Below are positions 60,418-64,000 of a stretch of 64,000 nucleotides of DNA, in pieces (the first letter of the stretch is position 1; the number at the start of each line of letters is the position of its first letter). The notes under the pieces were generated by a model, which worked only from the letters and a program-made list of their open reading frames with translations, was not told the origin of the DNA and searched no databases. Both the position numbers and the translations under genes were made by a program. Origin of the DNA: Nocardiopsis sp. TSRI0078 (GTDB lineage: Bacteria > Actinomycetota > Actinomycetes > Streptosporangiales > Streptosporangiaceae); assembly GCF_001905145.1 (NCBI RefSeq), contig NZ_LWLB01000005.1, positions 1 to 64,000 of the forward strand, in the 5' to 3' direction.

Positions 60418-62862
60418 CTACAGCTCTTCTCCCGCTGCCAGCTCCACCACCTCCTCGAAACCCAGTCCTCGACCCTGCTCCATCAGCTCCTCCGACCGTT
60501 CCTGCCCCAGCGCTTCCCGGATTCGCCCGTGTGTCCCCCGATGCAGTGTCACGAGCCCCTCGAACCGGAACAAGCGCGGAGCGGTGGTCCCCCACAGCGC
60601 TTCCGCCCCGCTCAGCAGGAGAGCGGCACGCTCGTCCTCGCCCCGCTCCTGCGCATACCAGGCCAGCGTCTCCACCACGGCGGGGATCCCCAGACGGTCA
60701 CCAATCGACGCCTTGAGTCTGAGCGCCTGCCGCAGGTGTTCGCTGGCCGACAGGTCGCCACGCAGCAGCAGGTTCAGCCCCATGGCCCACAGGTTGTAGG
60801 AGTGGTGCCAGACCTCCCCGTGCCGCTCGGCCATCTCGCGCGCTCTGGCCAGCCACGTCATCCCCTCTTCCGACCGCCCCTGCAGGGTGTAGGCCAGTCC
60901 CGTGACGGACGCGCAGAGCTGACTCATGAATCCCGATCGGTCGGTCATACTCCACGCGCCCCGGGCCAACTCCAGCGACCGGGACAGGCCACCCCGACCG
61001 AGAGTGGTCAGGGCCAGGAGGACGCGGGCGCCGTACTCAGACTCGGTATGACCCACGCTCAGGGCGATCTTCAGAGCTTGCTCGGCGTGGTTACGCGCCA
61101 CACTGTGATCACCGTGAACGAAGGCGAGGTACCCGCAGGCCCACAGCGCCCGGCACAGCGCGTAGGTGGGCTTCGACGACAGCGACAGTGCGCGCTCCAG
61201 TCTGCTCCGCCCTTCGGCCAGACGTCCGGTGACCATCCAGTACTGCCACAGGTCGGCGGTGGTGACCTGGACCTGTTGGGGGTCGGTCCCGTCGTGGCAG
61301 GCGTTGTCGAGTGCGAGGCGGATGTTGTTGATGCAGGTGCGCAACCGGGCCAGCCAGAATGCCTGATCGGGTCCGTAGCTGTGCGCGTAGGCGCGGTGTG
61401 CCAGCGCCATGAACCAGTCCTGGTGCCGCTCGCGCAGCAGGGGTTCCTCCCCCGCTTCGACCAGCCTGCGCCGCCCGTAGCCGCGCACGGTCTCCAACAG
61501 CGTGTATCCGCGCCCTGTGGGGGTGTCGACCGGGACGACGACGGACTGGTCGATCAGAGCGTCCAGGGCGGTCAGCACGGAATCGCCCTCCAGCGGGTCG
61601 AACCCGGCGACCTCGCACACGTCCTCGGCAGTGACCGGACCGGAGAACACGGACATGCGCGACCACAGGATCCGCTGCTGAGCGGAGCACAGGTCGTGGC
61701 TGTGGTCCAGGACGGTGTCCAGACTCCGGTGACGGACGCGCCCGGCGGGGCCCGAGGCACGCAGGCGGTGTCGATCGACGAAGTGTTCCCGTATCTGGCG
61801 GGGGGAGAGGGTGCGCGTCCAGCGGGCGGCCAGCTCGATGGACAGCGGTAGACCCTCCAGATGGCGGCACAACTCGGCGACGTCACCGATATTGGCCCCG
61901 GTCAGAGAGAAGCCCGGCCAGGCCGCCGCGGCCCGGTCCGCAAAGAGCCGGACCGCCGGGTTGGTCGCGGCCTGGCCGTTGGTTCCGCCGTCCGGCACGG
62001 TCAGCGGAACCACGGGCCACACGTGCTCCCCCGCGGTGCCCAGGGAGCGGCGGCTGGTGGCCAGCACCGTCAGACCGGGAGCGGTGCCCAGCAGCGCGTC
62101 GACCAGCCGGGCGCAGGCGGCCAGGACGTGCTCGCAGTTGTCCAGGACCAGCAACATGCGCCGGTCGCGCAGCTGGCGCGCCAGCTGCGCGACCGCATCA
62201 GAGGGATCATCCTCCTGGACCCCGAGCGCGGTGGCGACCGTCCAGGCCACCGCCCCGGGGTCGGGCACCGGGGCGAGCTCCACCAGCCAAGCCCCGTCAC
62301 GATGGGCCGCAGCGCGTTGTGCGGCCACCCGGCGAGCCAGCCGCGACTTGCCCACACCGCCTATACCGGTCAGCGTCACCAGGCGCGCGCGTTCCAGCCG
62401 ATGAGCGAGCGCCGTGAGCTCACCGTCGCGGCCGACGAAGCTGTCCGTCTCGGCGGGCAGGTTCCCCTTCCGCCACCGTGCCAGCGGTGCCCGCTCCACG
62501 CCATCAGCTCGCTTCTCGCCGTCGTTGCCGCTCTCCCCGGTCAGGCGCTCCCAGCGTCGCCGCCAGTCGGCGAGGGCCTCCTCCCCGGTGCCGGGGGTGA
62601 ACGACAGGCACACCCGGACGAAGGCGGTGACGGTCGCCAGCGTGGGGGGCTTCTCCCCCGAGGCAGCGTTGCGCAGCGAGGTGGCCGACACACGCAACCC
62701 CAGGGTTCTCGCCTGTTCGGCCATCCGCTGGAAACTGGGCGAGCCCGCCCCCTCCCTCAACTCACGTAGTCCGAGGGCGAAGACCCCAAGAGGGCTGTCC
62801 GGGGCCGGTACCGGGTAGGAGGGGCGTCCGGGGCGAGGGGTGTTGGTCACGCGTCCGTCCAT
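60418..62862 (-). CDS. STAND (NB-ARC) ATPase with N-terminal HTH-like domain and TPR region
   Basis: 814 residues. Residues 25-95 resemble an Xre-type helix-turn-helix (FALGLRELREGAGSPSFQRMAEQARTLG then a second helix pair). The NB-ARC ATPase follows: Walker A GIGGVGKSR (near 168), Walker B LLVLDNCEHVL and the sensor ATSRRSLG; then a winged-helix part and a TPR-like helical array to the C-terminus. No C-terminal LuxR domain is present, unlike many AfsR/LuxR-type relatives. Two AT-centred palindromes lie just upstream, suggesting autoregulation. Likely a signal-gated transcription regulator or NLR-like switch; ligand unknown. Confidence 0.88.
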   Translation of the reverse strand: MDGRVTNTPRPGRPSYPVPAPDSPLGVFALGLRELREGAGSPSFQRMAEQARTLGLRVSATSLRNAASGEKPPTLATVTAFVRVCLSFTPGTGEEALADWRRRWERLTGESGNDGEKRADGVERAPLARWRKGNLPAETDSFVGRDGELTALAHRLERARLVTLTGIGGVGKSRLARRVAAQRAAAHRDGAWLVELAPVPDPGAVAWTVATALGVQEDDPSDAVAQLARQLRDRRMLLVLDNCEHVLAACARLVDALLGTAPGLTVLATSRRSLGTAGEHVWPVVPLTVPDGGTNGQAATNPAVRLFADRAAAAWPGFSLTGANIGDVAELCRHLEGLPLSIELAARWTRTLSPRQIREHFVDRHRLRASGPAGRVRHRSLDTVLDHSHDLCSAQQRILWSRMSVFSGPVTAEDVCEVAGFDPLEGDSVLTALDALIDQSVVVPVDTPTGRGYTLLETVRGYGRRRLVEAGEEPLLRERHQDWFMALAHRAYAHSYGPDQAFWLARLRTCINNIRLALDNACHDGTDPQQVQVTTADLWQYWMVTGRLAEGRSRLERALSLSSKPTYALCRALWACGYLAFVHGDHSVARNHAEQALKIALSVGHTESEYGARVLLALTTLGRGGLSRSLELARGAWSMTDRSGFMSQLCASVTGLAYTLQGRSEEGMTWLARAREMAERHGEVWHHSYNLWAMGLNLLLRGDLSASEHLRQALRLKASIGDRLGIPAVVETLAWYAQERGEDERAALLLSGAEALWGTTAPRLFRFEGLVTLHRGTHGRIREALGQERSEELMEQGRGLGFEEVVELAAGEEL

Positions 62863-62879
62863 GGCATGCGTCGTTACAG

Positions 62880-62898
62880 GGGGTGATTAATCATCCCC
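62880..62898. promoter_or_regulatory. Palindromic operator upstream of the STAND gene
   Basis: GGGG-TGATTAATCA-T-CCCC: a perfect 10-bp palindrome TGATTAATCA flanked by G4 and C4, 18 bases before the STAND ATG, over its probable promoter or leader. Confidence 0.5.
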
Positions 62899-62963
62899 AA
62901 CATAGCGAGAACTACACGTCAACCGGCAGATCAGCACCATCCACCTCACTTTACGAAGCCATC

Positions 62964-62992
62964 GACGGGGAATTAATTAATCAAGCCCCGTC
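62964..62992. promoter_or_regulatory. Second palindromic site upstream of the STAND gene
   Basis: GACGGGG (62964-62970) pairs with CCCCGTC (62986-62992) around an AT-rich 15-base centre that again contains ATTAATCA. It shares the G4...TTAATCA...C4 design of the site at 62880. Confidence 0.45.
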
Positions 62993-63385
62993 CACCACAG
63001 AACTCCGATGGCGACTCGGAAAGATCATCTCTTAAATAGGGCGCTATCATGTAGGAACCACCTCGCTGAACCACCCCTGAGAGGAAAACAGCGAGCCCCG
63101 ACATGCGGGTAAGGGATGCCGATCAGATAGAGGTTGTAAACACGACACCGATCTACCCCAGCAAGAACCCACCCCAGGGCCCAGCTAGGCGTATCCGCCG
63201 CCCGCTACAAGCGCTATTCTCCGCAGGCACCATGCGCACGAAATGCCCGGGCCAGCCGATGATCCCGCCCAACGGCCTGCTGCCAATCCTTAGAATTATC
63301 CCCCTCTTCCAGCCAAATTGAACAAACCCCTGCCATACAAGGTTTTCGCGTGCTTGCATAGAAACTCTACCCGCTCAAATACCCC

Positions 63386-63913
63386 TTGACAGCACCTGCT
63401 TCCGACGATGAAAGAGCGCTTCCGTTGATTGATCTCGCTTCATCTGCTGCAGCCGGAGCCACCGCCCTTGCGACCGCCATTGGGACCAGCCTGTGGGAAG
63501 GCATCCGCCCCACCCTTCAGCAATGGCTGACCCGCTTCGGTGAGCGACGAGCTCAGATCGCCTTGGAACGCCTAGACAAGACACACACCAAAATCATCCA
63601 GTCCCCCGACGCCACCTCAGCCACCGACCAAGAGGAAGTCCGATCCTCCTGGCAAACCCAGTTCGAAGACTGCCTCAAAGAACTCGACGACACCGAACGC
63701 GACCACTTCGCCCAACAACTCCTGGATCTGGCCTCCAAAGTCGACACCCAACAAAAGAACAACGGCGCCTCGGCTGGCGACCACGGAATCGCCGCCGAGG
63801 GAAACGTCAACATCAAATCCGAACAAGGATCACTCGCCGCAGGCAACATCACCGGCGGGGTAAACTTCAACTCCCTTCCCAGCCAGGACAAGGGAAATAG
63901 AACTCAGAGCTAG
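63386..63913 (+). CDS. Small helical protein with Gly/Ala/Asn-rich amyloid-like tail
   Basis: 175 residues from a TTG at 63386 (a TTG at 63425 is an alternative; neither has a good ribosome site). Residues 18-40 form a glycine/alanine-rich hydrophobic helix (SSAAAGATALATAIGTSLWEG), residues 50-125 are charged helices, and the C-terminus reads HGIAAEGNVNIKSEQGSLAAGNITGGVNF. This layout occurs in a large actinobacterial family of unknown role whose tails (GxVxxxxxxSxAAGGxIxG) resemble bacterial amyloid signalling sequences linked to NLR/STAND proteins. Here a STAND gene lies 520 bases away in divergent orientation. Function inferred only. Confidence 0.6.
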   Translation: MTAPASDDERALPLIDLASSAAAGATALATAIGTSLWEGIRPTLQQWLTRFGERRAQIALERLDKTHTKIIQSPDATSATDQEEVRSSWQTQFEDCLKELDDTERDHFAQQLLDLASKVDTQQKNNGASAGDHGIAAEGNVNIKSEQGSLAAGNITGGVNFNSLPSQDKGNRTQS

Positions 63914-64000
63914 CCGATCTCGGAGCCGCACCCCAGCAGACTGTGAGCATTGCAGCCGAAGGCAGCCGCTGCTGTCTACGGCGGTCTAACATTGGGCTTC

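Larger units (their letters stand above)
62863..63385. other. AT-rich control region of the STAND gene
   Basis: 523 bases with lower GC than the rest of the window, holding two palindromic sites near the STAND start. A 72-codon plus-strand frame at 63103-63321 has no ribosome site and was not accepted. Confidence 0.5.

Noticed and set aside
63103..63321. 72-codon frame upstream of the amyloid-tailed protein
   Set aside because: No ribosome site and no recognisable composition or domain; kept as non-coding.

Overview
The window is chromosomal DNA from a high-GC Gram-positive actinomycete. Supporting signs are very high GC, many GTG and a few TTG starts, a mycothiol-era DsbA-like protein, actinobacterial PepN, GlbO, DUF4192 and DUF6504 proteins, and a dynamin pair like that of sporulating actinomycetes. 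A Nocardiopsis-like member of the Streptosporangiales is my best guess; this is inference from gene content, not from a marker gene.

Layout. 1-3.5 kb: the ClpXP protease locus on the minus strand (clpX 5' end, clpP2, clpP1, trigger factor), with terminators after clpP2 and after tig and a ClgR-type box before clpP1. 3.7-4.3 kb: divergent tRNA-Pro and tRNA-Gly, then four 78-bp tandem repeats. 4.6-13.3 kb: nucleotidyltransferase, ABC exporter, an iron-box-controlled ferredoxin with a lysine-rich tail, a degenerate M23 peptidase, an MT0933-like small protein, MgtE, a SpoIIE-type phosphatase, RpiB and a small membrane peptide. 13.5-34 kb: mostly housekeeping enzymes (aldehyde dehydrogenase, DsbA-like, PepN, MalQ, MFS, amidase, NERD protein, IlvD, FmdB-type zinc ribbon, HNH nuclease, prolyl oligopeptidase, thioesterase, truncated haemoglobin, arginase-like, EttA). 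34-46 kb: DUF4192, a diguanylate cyclase, a coupled dynamin-like GTPase pair, a siroheme/cobalamin methyltransferase fusion and a BluB-CobT fusion. 46-59.4 kb: secreted peptidoglycan amidase, GNAT, LexA-box DUF6504 gene, Ser/Thr kinase, quinone oxidoreductase, SPFH plus NfeD pair, secreted penicillin acylase and CobD.

From 59.4 kb on the character changes: an AT-richer stretch with a GTTACT repeat cluster, tRNA-Arg(UCU), then a STAND (NB-ARC) regulator with palindromic operators and a small protein with a glycine/alanine-rich amyloid-like tail. This looks like the start of an accessory island next to the tRNA, although no integrase or att repeat is visible.

Shared themes. Protein quality control (ClpP1P2, trigger factor, PepN, prolyl oligopeptidase) and B12/siroheme biosynthesis (SUMT fusion, BluB-CobT fusion, CobD at three separate sites) recur. 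At least seven genes have a TANNNT or near-identical -10 element 6-8 nt before the start codon and no Shine-Dalgarno, so leaderless mRNAs are probably common here. Clear regulatory sites include a DtxR/IdeR-type iron box, two overlapping LexA boxes, a ClgR box and many strong GC hairpin terminators.
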